NCBI RefSeq assembly: GCF_003970795.1
Contig: NZ_RWKW01000025.1
Location: forward strand, 56,748 to 120,747
Direction: 5' to 3'
DNA length: 64,000 nucleotides
Source: Aquibium carbonis
GTDB lineage: Bacteria > Pseudomonadota > Alphaproteobacteria > Rhizobiales > Rhizobiaceae
Made by a program: the position numbers and the translations under genes. Below, in pieces: positions 45,153 to 54,500 of the stretch. Under the pieces are notes generated by a model. That model did not search any database. It was not told where the DNA came from and worked only from the letters and a program-made list of their open reading frames with translations. Position 1 is the stretch's first letter, and each line of letters opens with the position of its first letter.

Positions 45153-46757
45153 ATGAAACCCTTCGCCGATCTCCTCGACCGTCTCGTCCTGACGCCCTCG
45201 CGCAACGCGAAGCTGAAACTCCTGGTCGGCTACTTCTCGGCAGCGCCGGATCCGGACCGCGGGCTGGCGCTGGCCGCGATCACGGGAGACCTCGACATCC
45301 CGAGCGTGAAGCCCGCCATGCTGCGGGCGCTGGTGATGGAGCGGATGGATCCGGTGCTGTTTGCCTATTCCTACGACTATGTCGGCGACCTGGCGGAGAC
45401 CGTGTCGCTGGTCTGGCCGGCGCGGGAGGGGAGGGTGCCGCACAATGCCGACCCGTCGCTGTCGGACGCCGTCGAGGCGCTGCTGGCGGCCGGGCGGGCC
45501 AATGGTCCGACGGTTTTTGCCGGTCTGCTCGACCGGCTCGATCCGCCGTCCCGCTTTGCGCTCATCAAGCTCGTCACCGGGGGGTTGCGCATCGGCGTCT
45601 CGGCAAGGCTGGCCAAACAGGCGCTGGCCGATTTCGGGCAGGTGGAGGTGGCCGAGGTGGAGGAACTGTGGCACGGCCTTTCGCCGCCCTACGAACCGCT
45701 CTTCGCCTGGCTGGAGAAGAGAGCGGACAAGCCGGTGCCGCAGGCGCAGGCCCTGTTTCGGCCGGTGATGCTGTCCAATCCGGTCCAGGACGGGGACCTG
45801 GCGAAGCTCGACCCGGGCGATTATGCCGCCGAGTGGAAGTGGGACGGCATCCGGGTGCAGGCAACAGCCGATGGTGGCTCTCACCGGCTCTATTCACGCA
45901 CCGGCGACGACGTGTCCGGCGCGTTTCCGGACCTTCTCGAGGCGATGGATTTCTCAGGCGCCATCGATGGCGAACTGCTGGTCGGCGTGGCCGGGGAACA
46001 CACCGGCACGTTTTCGGATCTTCAGCAGCGCCTGAACCGCAAGAGCGTCTCGGCGAAGATGCAGGAGAAATTCCCGGTCTTCGTGCGGTGCTACGATCTG
46101 CTGCAGGACGGCGACGAAGATCTGCGGCCGCTGCCCTTCGTCGAGCGCCGCGCGCGGCTGGAAGCCTTCGTGGCGCGGCTGCCGGCCGAGCGCTTCGACC
46201 TCTCGCCCTTCGTCGACTTCGCCGGTTGGGAGGAACTCGACGAGTTGCGCCGCCAGCCGCCGCATCCGGTCATCGAAGGCGTGATGCTGAAGCGCTGGGA
46301 CTCGGCCTATGTGCCCGGCCGGCCGAAGGGACCCTGGTTCAAGTGGAAGCGCGACCCGCACATGGTGGACGCCGTGCTGATGTATGCGCAGCGCGGCCAC
46401 GGCAAACGGTCGAGCTTTTATTCGGACTACACGTTCGGAGTCTGGACCGGACCCGAGGCGAAGCCGGAACTCGTGCCGGTGGGCAAGGCCTATTTCGGCT
46501 TCACCGACGAGGAACTGCGCCAGATCGACAAGTACGTCCGCGACAATACGGTGGAGCGTTTCGGCCCCGTCCGGTCGGTGCGGGCGGAGGTCGGGCACGG
46601 GCTGGTGCTGGAGATCGCCTTCGAGGGACTGAACCGCTCGACGCGGCACAAGTCGGGCGTCGCCATGCGCTTTCCGCGCATCTCGCGGCTGCGCTGGGAC
46701 AAGCCGGCGGCGGAGGCCGACCGGCTGGAGACCCTGCAAGCCTTGCTCGACGGGTGA
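45153..46757 (+). CDS. ATP-dependent DNA ligase (ligase-associated repair cluster)
   Basis: DNA ligase of 534 residues. An N-terminal helical domain (about 1-195) precedes the nucleotidyltransferase core: the AMP-accepting Lys is residue 229 in 'AAEWKWDGIRVQ', with 'RTGDDVSGAFPDLLEAM' (motif Ia), 'AIDGELLV' (motif III) and 'EGVMLKRWDSAYVPGRPKG' with 'WFKWKRDP' (motifs IV and V). An OB-fold domain follows. It seals nicks in DNA and, with the nearby exonuclease, probably serves a repair pathway. ATG 45153 lies just after the repeat element. Confidence 0.92.
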   Translation: MKPFADLLDRLVLTPSRNAKLKLLVGYFSAAPDPDRGLALAAITGDLDIPSVKPAMLRALVMERMDPVLFAYSYDYVGDLAETVSLVWPAREGRVPHNADPSLSDAVEALLAAGRANGPTVFAGLLDRLDPPSRFALIKLVTGGLRIGVSARLAKQALADFGQVEVAEVEELWHGLSPPYEPLFAWLEKRADKPVPQAQALFRPVMLSNPVQDGDLAKLDPGDYAAEWKWDGIRVQATADGGSHRLYSRTGDDVSGAFPDLLEAMDFSGAIDGELLVGVAGEHTGTFSDLQQRLNRKSVSAKMQEKFPVFVRCYDLLQDGDEDLRPLPFVERRARLEAFVARLPAERFDLSPFVDFAGWEELDELRRQPPHPVIEGVMLKRWDSAYVPGRPKGPWFKWKRDPHMVDAVLMYAQRGHGKRSSFYSDYTFGVWTGPEAKPELVPVGKAYFGFTDEELRQIDKYVRDNTVERFGPVRSVRAEVGHGLVLEIAFEGLNRSTRHKSGVAMRFPRISRLRWDKPAAEADRLETLQALLDG

Positions 46758-46794
46758 GCGCGCGCTCGATCGGTGGAGGGGCGGGCCGGTCCCG

Positions 46795-48054
46795 TCAGTC
46801 CGGCATCGCCACCCGGATATCGATGATGTCGACGGTCAGGCCGTCCGTGCCGACATCGCTGGCGATGGCGATGCTTCCGGCTCCTGTTGGAGAGGCATTC
46901 GGCATGTCGCGGCCGATCACGAAGTCGCGGTTCTCGGACGATACGAACAGGCGGTTGCGCCCGCAGTCGCCGAGTGGTCCGAAATCGCAGGTGACCAGCA
47001 CCTGCGTTTCAGCACCCTGATCGGTACGAGCCCGAATGTTGAAGACCGCGCGCCGGCCCGCGATGCGTTGCAGGACGCCTTCCCCGATCTCAAAGCGCAC
47101 GGGCTGGTCAGGCGAGGCCGAGCGGATACGCAGCGCCGTTCCGCCTTCGATCTCGATCACCTGCGCGGCTCCGCCCGGCGGCGTGATCACGCGGGTCGGG
47201 TCCGTCGGGGTGAAGACGGTGATCCAGTCGTCGTTCCTGCCGTCGGCGGCTTCCTGATCGCTGAGCGGCGGAGGGCCGTTGGGCTGGAAGTCCTCGTCCT
47301 CGAGTTGCAGCGGCGGATTGGGAACCCTCGTGTCGCGCTCTTCGGCAGAGAGGAACAGTCCGCTGTCCATCGCCCACCAGATGCTCATGGCCGCGGACGC
47401 AAGCAGCGTGACCGCCAGGAAGACGATGATGAAGAAGCGGCCGCGCCGTCGCTTCGGCCGTTCGTCATCGATGTCACGATCGTCGTATGGGCGATATCCC
47501 GATCGTGGTTCGCGACTGGCGGAGAGGCCGTCAAACCCTGGATCGAGCGGTTCGTAACCATCGGCGTCAGGTGAGTGCCTGGGCTCGATCTCCGGCAATG
47601 GTACGGCGTCATCGTCGTATTGCGGCGTCGGGGCATGGGCCGGCACGGGCCTGTTGCCACGTGGCCGCACGGTTTCGACAGGCTCGGCCTCGTCTCCATA
47701 ATAGCGGCTGGAGGCCGCGGCCCATGAGGATCGGGCACCGCGATCCCGTGCCGGCGCGCGTGGTGCTGCCTCGAAGGCATCATGCGCCGGCGGGGCTTCG
47801 ACCGTCTCGTCGGCGGCCAGAACGGTGGGCGCTTCAGGCTCGAAGGCCGGCACGAACTCCTGCTCGACGGTGCGAATGCTCGACTTCAGCATGTCGCGGC
47901 GGTGCAGGATCGCATCTTCCGGCAGGTCGGGATTGGCGGCGATGCTTTTTTCCAGCGCGGCGTAGACGGATCTGTAGACCTTCTCCCGATAGGCGCGGTC
48001 CTCCGCGTCGCCCCGCTCAAGGGCGGTCCGGATCGTCTTCTCGATCGGATTCAA
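46795..48054 (-). CDS. Single-pass membrane protein, hypothetical (rhizobial)
   Basis: Predicted 419-residue protein with a helical N-terminal part (about 1-55), a long acidic Pro/Ala/Arg-rich disordered linker (about 70-195), one membrane segment ('RFFIIVFLAVTLLASAAM', about 205-225) and a C-terminal domain rich in beta-strands, presumably periplasmic. I do not recognise a family with certainty. No in-frame ATG exists near the N-terminus; TTG 48054 is chosen because GAGGAA lies 6 bases upstream on the minus strand. Another TTG at 48108 is possible. It converges with the ligase gene. Confidence 0.65.
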   Translation of the reverse strand: MNPIEKTIRTALERGDAEDRAYREKVYRSVYAALEKSIAANPDLPEDAILHRRDMLKSSIRTVEQEFVPAFEPEAPTVLAADETVEAPPAHDAFEAAPRAPARDRGARSSWAAASSRYYGDEAEPVETVRPRGNRPVPAHAPTPQYDDDAVPLPEIEPRHSPDADGYEPLDPGFDGLSASREPRSGYRPYDDRDIDDERPKRRRGRFFIIVFLAVTLLASAAMSIWWAMDSGLFLSAEERDTRVPNPPLQLEDEDFQPNGPPPLSDQEAADGRNDDWITVFTPTDPTRVITPPGGAAQVIEIEGGTALRIRSASPDQPVRFEIGEGVLQRIAGRRAVFNIRARTDQGAETQVLVTCDFGPLGDCGRNRLFVSSENRDFVIGRDMPNASPTGAGSIAIASDVGTDGLTVDIIDIRVAMPD

Positions 48055-48234
48055 CTGGATTTCCTCATATGCCGTCGCCCGAATGGTTAACCGCCGCAAC
48101 CGTTGCAATCAACATCGCATTGCCCCTCAACGCGCGGAGTCCCAAGAAAGTCGCGTCACGCCGCGACGGATTTGCGGCACGTCCATTCACCGCCGGGCCG
48201 GCCTGCGCCTTGCCGATGGGTTCGTCTGCTAGTA

Positions 48235-48256
48235 TTGACGTTTACGCTAACGTCAA
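48235..48256. promoter_or_regulatory. Palindromic operator candidate upstream of the flavoprotein gene
   Basis: Perfect inverted repeat TTGACGTT-N6-AACGTCAA ending 24 bases before the ATG at 48280. Position over a likely promoter suggests a repressor or MerR-type activator site; the ACGT half-sites recall LiuR/FadP-like motifs and the site upstream of fadD. Confidence 0.5.
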
Positions 48257-48279
48257 AACCCTCGGGAGTGAGCGACACC

Positions 48280-49233
48280 ATGGCCGTACCGGAAATCCTG
48301 AAGAAAAACCTGCGCATTCCTGTCGTCGGGTCGCCTCTCTTCATCATTTCGCATCCGCCACTGGTCCTGGCGCAGTGCAAGGCCGGCATCGTGGGATCCT
48401 TCCCGGCCTTGAACGCGCGCCCGGAGGCGCAACTCGACGACTGGCTTGCCGAAATCACCGAAAGCCTCGCCGCCCATGACGCGGCTAGTCCGGACCGCCC
48501 GGCCGCCCCGTTCGCGGTCAACCAGATCGTCCACAAGTCCAATACGCGCCTGCAGCACGACCTCGAGATGTGCGTGAAATACAAGGTGCCGATGGTAATC
48601 ACCTCGCTTGGCGCGGTCGAGGAGGTCAACCAGGCAGTTCATTCCTACGGTGGCATCGTGCTGCACGACATCATCCACGACCGGCATGCGCGCAAGGCGA
48701 TCGAGAAGGGCGCGGACGGGCTGATCGCAGTGGCGGCCGGCGCAGGCGGCCATGCCGGCACGCTGTCGCCCTTCGCGCTGACCCAGGAGATCCGGCGCTG
48801 GTTCGACGGGCCGTTGCTGCTGTCGGGCTCGATCGCCAATGGCGGCGCCGTCCTGGCCGCGCAGGCGATGGGAGCCGACATGGCCTATATCGGCTCGCCA
48901 TTCATCGCCACCGTCGAAGCGCGCGCGGAGGACGCCTACAAGGCTATGATCGTCGAATCGAAGGCGGCCGACATCGTCTATTCGAATCTCTTCACCGGCG
49001 TTCACGGCAACTATCTGAAGGGATCGATCGCCGCGCAGGGCCTGGACCCCGACAATCTGCCGGTGTCCGATCCGTCGACGATGAACTTCGGCAGCAACGC
49101 AACCAAGGCGTGGAAGCACATCTGGGGCTGCGGCCAGGGTATCGGCGCGGTGGATGCGGTGGTGCCGGCCGCGGAGCTGGTTGACCGGCTGGCTTCCGAA
49201 TACGAAACCGCCAAGCAGAAACTCTGCGCCTGA
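48280..49233 (+). CDS. Nitronate monooxygenase-type FMN oxidoreductase
   Basis: TIM-barrel flavoprotein of 317 residues of the nitronate monooxygenase / 2-nitropropane dioxygenase family. Typical segments are 'IPVVGSPLFIISHPPLVLAQ' at the N-terminus, 'ADGLIAVAAGAGGHAGTLSP' for phosphate binding and the catalytic His region, and 'GSIANGGAVLAAQAMGADMAYIG'. Many family members oxidise nitronates or act as NADH:quinone reductases, or as enoyl reductases; the actual substrate is unknown. ATG 48280 follows a GGGAG and a strong palindromic operator candidate. Confidence 0.88.
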   Translation: MAVPEILKKNLRIPVVGSPLFIISHPPLVLAQCKAGIVGSFPALNARPEAQLDDWLAEITESLAAHDAASPDRPAAPFAVNQIVHKSNTRLQHDLEMCVKYKVPMVITSLGAVEEVNQAVHSYGGIVLHDIIHDRHARKAIEKGADGLIAVAAGAGGHAGTLSPFALTQEIRRWFDGPLLLSGSIANGGAVLAAQAMGADMAYIGSPFIATVEARAEDAYKAMIVESKAADIVYSNLFTGVHGNYLKGSIAAQGLDPDNLPVSDPSTMNFGSNATKAWKHIWGCGQGIGAVDAVVPAAELVDRLASEYETAKQKLCA

Positions 49234-49375
49234 GTGTCTGATCCAGAAGTCGCGATTCCGGGCTGCAAATCGCAATTTCTGCGCTTCCGGTGCTCACGGA
49301 CCCGAATGTGCGCTGCGCTCCGGTTCTCGAAATCGCTGTTTTCGCCTCGGCCTCGCGCTTTTTGATTCAGACACT
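49233..49375. repeat. Intergenic REP-like repeat with terminal inverted repeats
   Basis: AGTGTCTGA (49233-49241) and TCAGACACT (49367-49375) are perfect terminal inverted repeats. The interior includes TTCCGGTGCTCACGG and CTCCGGTTCTCG, a pattern I know from rhizobial intergenic repeats. It lies between convergent genes and may also terminate transcripts. Confidence 0.6.
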
Positions 49376-49418
49376 GACGATCGATGAAGGCGTCCCGGGG
49401 GCAACCTCGGCTGCCGCG

Positions 49419-50483
49419 TCAGGCGGTCCGGCGCAGAGCATCGGCATGATCGGGAAACTCGCGCATCAGCGCGCCGACCCTGTCGCGGCACCGTTCGAAG
49501 GCCGCCACGCATTCGGGGTCGAACTGGCGTCCTGCCTGCTCGCGCAGATGCGCAAAGGCGCGATCGACCGACCAGGCGGGCTTGTAGGGGCGCTCCGAAG
49601 TGAGCGCGTCGAACACGTCTGCGACCGCCGCGATGCGTCCGACGAGCGGGATGTCTTCGCCCGCGAGACCCTTCGGATAGCCCGAACCGTCCCAGTGCTC
49701 GTGATGTGAAACGGCGATCGTGCCGGCGAGCTGAAGCAGGTCGCAGGCCGATCCGGCCAGGATCGCAGCGCCGATCATCGTATGCGTGTCGATGTGGGAC
49801 CGTTCGGCCTCCGTGAGCGGCCCTTGCTTCAGGAGAACGTCGTCGCGGATCCCGACCTTGCCGATGTCGTGCATCGGGGCGGCAAGTTGCAGGTCGGCAC
49901 AGTACTCGTTCGAGAGACCGAGTTCGCGCGCGATCATCGCGGAGTAGCGCGCCATGCGCAGCGTGTGGGCGGAGGTTTCCTGGTCCTTGTAGCCGGCGGC
50001 TAGCGTCAGCCGGTTGATGATCTCCTCTTCCCGGCGACGCAGTTCCAGCGTGGCCGCGTCGACCTCGCTGCGCAGCCATTCGGCCTGGTTCGCAAGCTTC
50101 AGCTGCACCTCGCAAAGCCTGGCGAGATTTGTCAGTCGGGCCTTGAACTCGATGGGCTCGACCGGCTTGTTGAGAAATTCGACCGCCCCGGCCTTGATGG
50201 CGCGCAGCCGAAGATTTGCGTCGTCGTCCGCTGTGATCATGACGATCGGCTTTTCGGCGAACCGCTTGTCCCGTCGGATGGCGGCGATGAGGTCGATGCC
50301 GTTCATGCCGGGCATCTGATAGTCCACCAGCGCGATGTCGAAATGGATGTCGGCGAGGTCCGCGAGGAGTGTCGACGGGTCCGTGTAGGGTACCGGGGAG
50401 CAGTTGGCGACCTGACGGACGAGCATTTCCATCAGCATCAGGTTCGAGCGGTTGTCTTCGACGACGAGAACCTTGAGATCCAT
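49419..50483 (-). CDS. HD-GYP response regulator (RpfG-like)
   Basis: Two-component regulator of 354 residues: receiver domain (about 1-125; phospho-Asp in 'IALVDYQMPGMNG', Lys in 'FLNKPVEP') joined by a coiled linker to an HD-GYP domain (about 145-340) with 'HDIGKVGI' and 'HHEHWDGSGYPKG', the residues needed for cyclic-di-GMP hydrolysis. It should lower c-di-GMP when phosphorylated. The likely kinase is encoded just upstream (9-base gap) in the same operon. Confidence 0.92.
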   Translation of the reverse strand: MDLKVLVVEDNRSNLMLMEMLVRQVANCSPVPYTDPSTLLADLADIHFDIALVDYQMPGMNGIDLIAAIRRDKRFAEKPIVMITADDDANLRLRAIKAGAVEFLNKPVEPIEFKARLTNLARLCEVQLKLANQAEWLRSEVDAATLELRRREEEIINRLTLAAGYKDQETSAHTLRMARYSAMIARELGLSNEYCADLQLAAPMHDIGKVGIRDDVLLKQGPLTEAERSHIDTHTMIGAAILAGSACDLLQLAGTIAVSHHEHWDGSGYPKGLAGEDIPLVGRIAAVADVFDALTSERPYKPAWSVDRAFAHLREQAGRQFDPECVAAFERCRDRVGALMREFPDHADALRRTA

Positions 50484-50492
50484 GGTCCGCTC

Positions 50493-52724
50493 CTATGCCG
50501 CCCGCCGGCTCTGACTGTCGTTCAATCGCGCGATCTCGGCGGCCATGCCGGCCAGCGCCGCCTCGTCTAGGCGGGTCGAGCGCAGCGTGTCCGCCAGGCT
50601 GGCAATCCCCGTGAAGCCGAGATTGGATGCCGACCCCTTCAGCGAGTGCAGGGACCGGTCCAGAAGTTCGAGATCGCCCGACTGCATCGCCCGATGAAGG
50701 TCCGACAGCAGCGTCGAGGCGTCGTCGAAGAAGACGCCGAGCAACTGGTCGAACCCGTCCTGGCCGATCGCATCGACGAGCTCCGCATAGCGGCCTTCAT
50801 CACGCGAGAGCGCGCCCGGTGTGCCGGCGTCGTCGCCGGCCTGATCCCCGGATGGACCCGCGGCGGTGGCATCGACGCCCGCAGTGTCCTTCCCGCCGTG
50901 ACGTGCCAACAGCGACCTCAGGCGGGCCGAACTGATGGGCTTGGCTTCGAAGCCGTTCATGCCGACCTCGATGCAGAGATTTCGGTCGGTGTCGGAGGCG
51001 TTCGCGGTCATGGCGACGATCGGTACCTTGCCGGCGGCGCCGTCCAGTCGGCGTATCTCGCGGGTCGCAGCGATGCCGTCCATGACGGGCATGTGCATGT
51101 CCATCAGGATCAGGTCGTAGACGTGCGCTTTCGCCATCGCCACCGCCTCCGCGCCATCGACCGCGATCGACACGGTCTGCCCGAGATTCTCGAGGAACCG
51201 CGTCGCGACCTGCCTGTTCACTTCGTTGTCTTCGACGAGCAGGACGTCGAGCCGCGTGGGTTGAGCGGTGTCCACCGGCTGTACGACGTCGAGCACCTGC
51301 GCCGGCGCGCGCTCGGCCGGAACCTCAAACCAGAACAGACTTCCGCGTCCCGGCTCGCTGTCGACGCCGATTTCGCCGCCCAGGCTCTCCACGATACGCT
51401 TGCAGATCGCCAGTCCGAGGCCCGTGCCGCCGTAGCGCCGGCTGATCGTGCCGTCGACCTGGCTGAAGGCGTTGAAAAGGCGGCAGATCGCCTCATTGGG
51501 AATACCGATGCCGGTGTCGGACACCTCGAACCGCAGACGCGGCCGCCCGTCGGAGTCGGCGGCGTCCGATACCTTGACATGAATGGAGCCGTTTTCGGTG
51601 AACTTCACTGCGTTGCTGACGAGGTTCAGCACCACGCGCCGAAGCTGGGTGGGATCGCCATAGTACCAGCTCTCTCCCTCGATCCCGCAGGAACAGCTCA
51701 ACGTATCGCCCTGCTCGCGGGCGCGGCCCTCCATGATGCGCAGCGAATCCTTCACCAGTGCTCGCGCATCGAAGGGCAGGATCTCGGCCAGCTGCTCGCC
51801 ATGCTCGAGCTTGGCGAAATCGAGGATCTCGTTGATCACTTCCAGCAAGGCCGTGCCCGAACTGGTGATGACCCGCACGTTCTCGCGGTTTTCGGCGGAC
51901 AGGCGTGTGTTCGACATCAGTTCGGCCATGCCGAGAATTGCGTTCAGCGGCGTGCGGATCTCATGGCCGATGGTGGCCATGAACTGCGACTTGGCGCGGT
52001 TGCCGGCTTCCGCCGCCTCGTAGGACTCTGACAGCTGTTCCGTCATCCGTTCCAGATAGTCGGAGGCCTTGCGCATCACCGACAGCTGGCGCTTCAGGTT
52101 CAGGATCAGCAGGCCGATCGTCAGCATGAGTGCCACCACGAAGGCGGCGGCGATGTTCTGCATGCGCATCACGAAACCTCGGGCCTCGGCGCGGGCGGTC
52201 GAGACGGCCGCGTTGGTGGAGGTCAGCAGGTCATTGGTGTGCTGCAGGAGTTCTGGAAGTTCCGCCCGCAACGCCATGAGCGCAGACGTCGTCAGCGATT
52301 TCCCGGCCGCGACGTCGTTGAAGGCCGGCTCGATGCCGAGAACGGTCTCGCGCACCTGTTCGCGGCGCCGGTTGATGCGCTCGCTGGACACGAAGTGCGG
52401 CTGGTACTGCCCGTTGTCGAGGATCGCCAGGCGCGAATAGAGGATGTCGTAGCGGGTCGCCAGGCCTTTCAGCGTCTGCGCATCGCTCGTCTCCGATATT
52501 GCGTGGAGCCTTTCCGACAGCGTGCGGGCTTCGCGGTCGAGCTGGTACACCGCCCAGAGCGCGTCCTCGCGGATCGAGTCCTGCAGCGAGTTCTGCCTCG
52601 CCGACAGGTACAGAAAGGCGCAGGCGAGCGCCAGCGTCAGCCCGACCGACAGCGCGATCAGGTACCGGGTCGTCCGTCCGGCCCTGCGGACAGCCTCGCG
52701 GCTTGCGGCGAAGTCGGCTTTCAA
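50493..52724 (-). CDS. Hybrid sensor histidine kinase with receiver and Hpt domains
   Basis: Membrane kinase of 743 residues. Two membrane segments (about 20-42 and 188-208) enclose a periplasmic helical sensor region. The kinase core has the phospho-His254 in '[13 protein letters not shown]', N box '[13 protein letters not shown]', 'DTGIGIP' and '[14 protein letters not shown]'. A receiver domain follows ('[13 protein letters not shown]') and a C-terminal Hpt domain with His in '[14 protein letters not shown]', so it can run a complete phosphorelay, likely to the HD-GYP regulator downstream. The start is TTG 52724, overlapping the stop of the preceding gene by 4 bases (TTGA). Confidence 0.93.
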   Translation of the reverse strand: MKADFAASREAVRRAGRTTRYLIALSVGLTLALACAFLYLSARQNSLQDSIREDALWAVYQLDREARTLSERLHAISETSDAQTLKGLATRYDILYSRLAILDNGQYQPHFVSSERINRRREQVRETVLGIEPAFNDVAAGKSLTTSALMALRAELPELLQHTNDLLTSTNAAVSTARAEARGFVMRMQNIAAAFVVALMLTIGLLILNLKRQLSVMRKASDYLERMTEQLSESYEAAEAGNRAKSQFMATIGHEIRTPLNAILGMAELMSNTRLSAENRENVRVITSSGTALLEVINEILDFAKLEHGEQLAEILPFDARALVKDSLRIMEGRAREQGDTLSCSCGIEGESWYYGDPTQLRRVVLNLVSNAVKFTENGSIHVKVSDAADSDGRPRLRFEVSDTGIGIPNEAICRLFNAFSQVDGTISRRYGGTGLGLAICKRIVESLGGEIGVDSEPGRGSLFWFEVPAERAPAQVLDVVQPVDTAQPTRLDVLLVEDNEVNRQVATRFLENLGQTVSIAVDGAEAVAMAKAHVYDLILMDMHMPVMDGIAATREIRRLDGAAGKVPIVAMTANASDTDRNLCIEVGMNGFEAKPISSARLRSLLARHGGKDTAGVDATAAGPSGDQAGDDAGTPGALSRDEGRYAELVDAIGQDGFDQLLGVFFDDASTLLSDLHRAMQSGDLELLDRSLHSLKGSASNLGFTGIASLADTLRSTRLDEAALAGMAAEIARLNDSQSRRAA

Positions 52725-53224
52725 TCGACGACCTCGATTTCCTTGATCTGCCAGACCGAACGCGAGAAGTATTTCTCGTTGTAGAGTTCGGGGTGCTTGT
52801 CGAACGGATAGATCATGAAGAGCGGCCCCTTGTCGCGGACCGACATCTCCGCGCCGTTCATGCGGGTCGCCAGGATGGTGGGATAATCGCGGGCGTCTTC
52901 CATCGGCACCTCGGCCGAGTAGTCGTTCAATGCCTTGACGATCAGCGTCTTGCCCTGCGCGCCGGCCGCGTCGAGAACGGCCTTCAGAAGCGGCCCGTCG
53001 AAGGCGGTCTTGCCTTCCGTCCAGGGTGTGTTCATCGTGGCGGCGCGGTTTTCCAGCGCGTCGAGCATCGCGAGGTCGAACTCGGCCACGCCGTCGCCAT
53101 TGGTGTTGGCGATGCCACCGGTGATGGTGAGGATCGTCTCGCCGGCAGGGCGGTCGAGCGGACCGGCAAATGCGGCGGCAATCGAAAGCAGCGCGAGGGC
53201 GCAGCCTGCAAGCAAGGTCTTCAT
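52721..53224 (-). CDS. Periplasmic protein with molybdopterin-oxidoreductase-like fold
   Basis: Secreted protein of 167 residues with a signal peptide (cleavage near 'AAFA-GPL'). The mature part resembles small periplasmic proteins annotated in rhizobia as oxidoreductase or sulfite-oxidase-fold proteins ('FDLAMLDALENRAATMNTPW', 'FDGPLLKAVLDAAGAQGKTL', 'RDKGPLFMIYPFD'). The mature protein has no cysteine, so it lacks the molybdenum ligand and is unlikely to be an active molybdoenzyme. Its 4-base overlap with the hybrid kinase gene suggests it works as a periplasmic sensing partner of that kinase. Start at ATG 53224; an upstream in-frame ATG (53239) is possible. Confidence 0.72.
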   Translation of the reverse strand: MKTLLAGCALALLSIAAAFAGPLDRPAGETILTITGGIANTNGDGVAEFDLAMLDALENRAATMNTPWTEGKTAFDGPLLKAVLDAAGAQGKTLIVKALNDYSAEVPMEDARDYPTILATRMNGAEMSVRDKGPLFMIYPFDKHPELYNEKYFSRSVWQIKEIEVVD

Positions 53225-53515
53225 CGAAAAGGCCCCCATAGGTGCGCGCGACCGAGGATCATCGTCGCAGGCGCATGTCCTGGCGCGGTCGCGGATAATG
53301 TGATCGAGGAATGCACCGCCGGTTCGACCGGCCGGGGATGAAGCGGCGTCATGCCTTTGCCGCGCCGACGCGGCAATCCTCCCCCAATGAACCGTGCCTA
53401 TCACGGGCCCGTTGCGGCGCGGTGAAACCGATCGCTGCAAATTGAACGATCGCCACCTGCGCCGCCGATACTCTTGGCGCTGAAGACTTACGAAACCGTC
53501 TCCACCCCCAAACAC
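53225..53515. other. Intergenic region between sensor operon and cox terminator
   Basis: About 290 bases without a convincing gene. It presumably holds the promoter of the sensor operon reading leftward. No strong promoter consensus or palindrome was recognised. Confidence 0.5.
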
Positions 53516-53541
53516 AGAAAGGTCCCGCGAGGGGCCTTTCT
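53516..53541 (-). terminator. Terminator of the cox operon
   Basis: An 11-bp stem (AGAAAGGTCCC / GGGGCCTTTCT, one G-U pair) with a GCGA loop. On the minus strand it starts 25 bases after the coxM stop and is followed by GTGTTTGGGG. Confidence 0.7.
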
Positions 53542-53566
53542 GCAAGCAACGTCTCGCGTCGGTCGA

Positions 53567-54367
53567 TCAGCCGTTGGCGGCAGCGACCGCGCGCTTGGCC
53601 ATCACCACCACGAGATTGGCGCGGTAGTCGGCCGAAGCGTGAATGTCCGACATCATGCCGTCGGCCGGCAGTGTCAGGCCATCGAGGGCGGCGGCGTCGA
53701 AGTTCGACGACAGGGCAGCCTCCATCTCGGCGGACCGGAACACGCCATTGTCGCCTGCACCCGTCACCGCCACCTTCACGCCGTCGCTGCCCCTGGCCAC
53801 GAAGACGCCCGCCATCGCATAGCGCGAGGCCGGGTTTCGGAACTTCTGGTAGCCGGCCGCCTGTGGCGCGGTGAAGCGGATCGCGGTGACGATTTCGCCC
53901 TCGCCGAGCGCTGTCTCGAACAGGCCGGTGAAGAAGTCCTCGGCGGCGACTTCGCGCTTGTTGGTCACCACCGTGGCGCCGAGCGCCAGCAGCGCCGCCG
54001 GATAGTCGGCAGCCGGATCGTTGTTGGCGACCGAACCGCCGATCGTGCCGAGATGGCGCACATGCGGGTCGCCGATGCTGCCGGCAAGCTTGACGAAGGC
54101 GGGGCAGGCGGCCGCGAGTTCCTGGCTCGCCGCCACTTCGGCATGGGTGGTGCCCGCGCCGATCGTGACGGTCGAGCCCGACACGGAAATGCCCTTCAGC
54201 GCCGCGATGTGGCGCAGGTCGATCAGGTCGCTGGGCGCCGCCAGACGGGTCTTCATCGCCGGGATCAGCGTCATGCCGCCCGAGACCAGCTTGGCCTCGT
54301 CATTGGCGGCGAGCAGTCGTGCGGCATCTTCGACCGATGCGGCGCGGTGATAGTTCACGGAATACAT
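53567..54367 (-). CDS. coxM: CO dehydrogenase-like FAD-binding subunit (CoxM)
   Basis: Medium subunit of 266 residues of the molybdenum hydroxylase (xanthine oxidase/CO dehydrogenase) family; it carries FAD and passes electrons from the Fe-S subunit to an acceptor. FAD-binding motifs 'KLVSGGMTLIPAMKTR' and 'HLGTIGGSVANNDPAADYPA' are clear. AAGGAG lies 8 bases before the start at 54367. It is the last gene of a coxS-coxL-coxM operon. Confidence 0.92.
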   Translation of the reverse strand: MYSVNYHRAASVEDAARLLAANDEAKLVSGGMTLIPAMKTRLAAPSDLIDLRHIAALKGISVSGSTVTIGAGTTHAEVAASQELAAACPAFVKLAGSIGDPHVRHLGTIGGSVANNDPAADYPAALLALGATVVTNKREVAAEDFFTGLFETALGEGEIVTAIRFTAPQAAGYQKFRNPASRYAMAGVFVARGSDGVKVAVTGAGDNGVFRSAEMEAALSSNFDAAALDGLTLPADGMMSDIHASADYRANLVVVMAKRAVAAANG

Positions 54368-54500
54368 GGTCTCGTCTCCTTTCGGGATGGCGGGGCGGGA
54401 GAGGGCAGGCCGGCCGTTGCCGGCCGCCTTGTCGCTGTGTCCCGCCGCTACGCATTCACCCCATTTTTCTTTTCCACTCGTCTCTTTCGACGTCCGGCGC

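Noticed and set aside
52721..53224. Lipoprotein reading of the secreted protein (lipobox-like LLAGC at residues 4-8)
   Set aside because: The hydrophobic core before the Cys is far too short; a normal signal peptidase I site follows at AFA-G.
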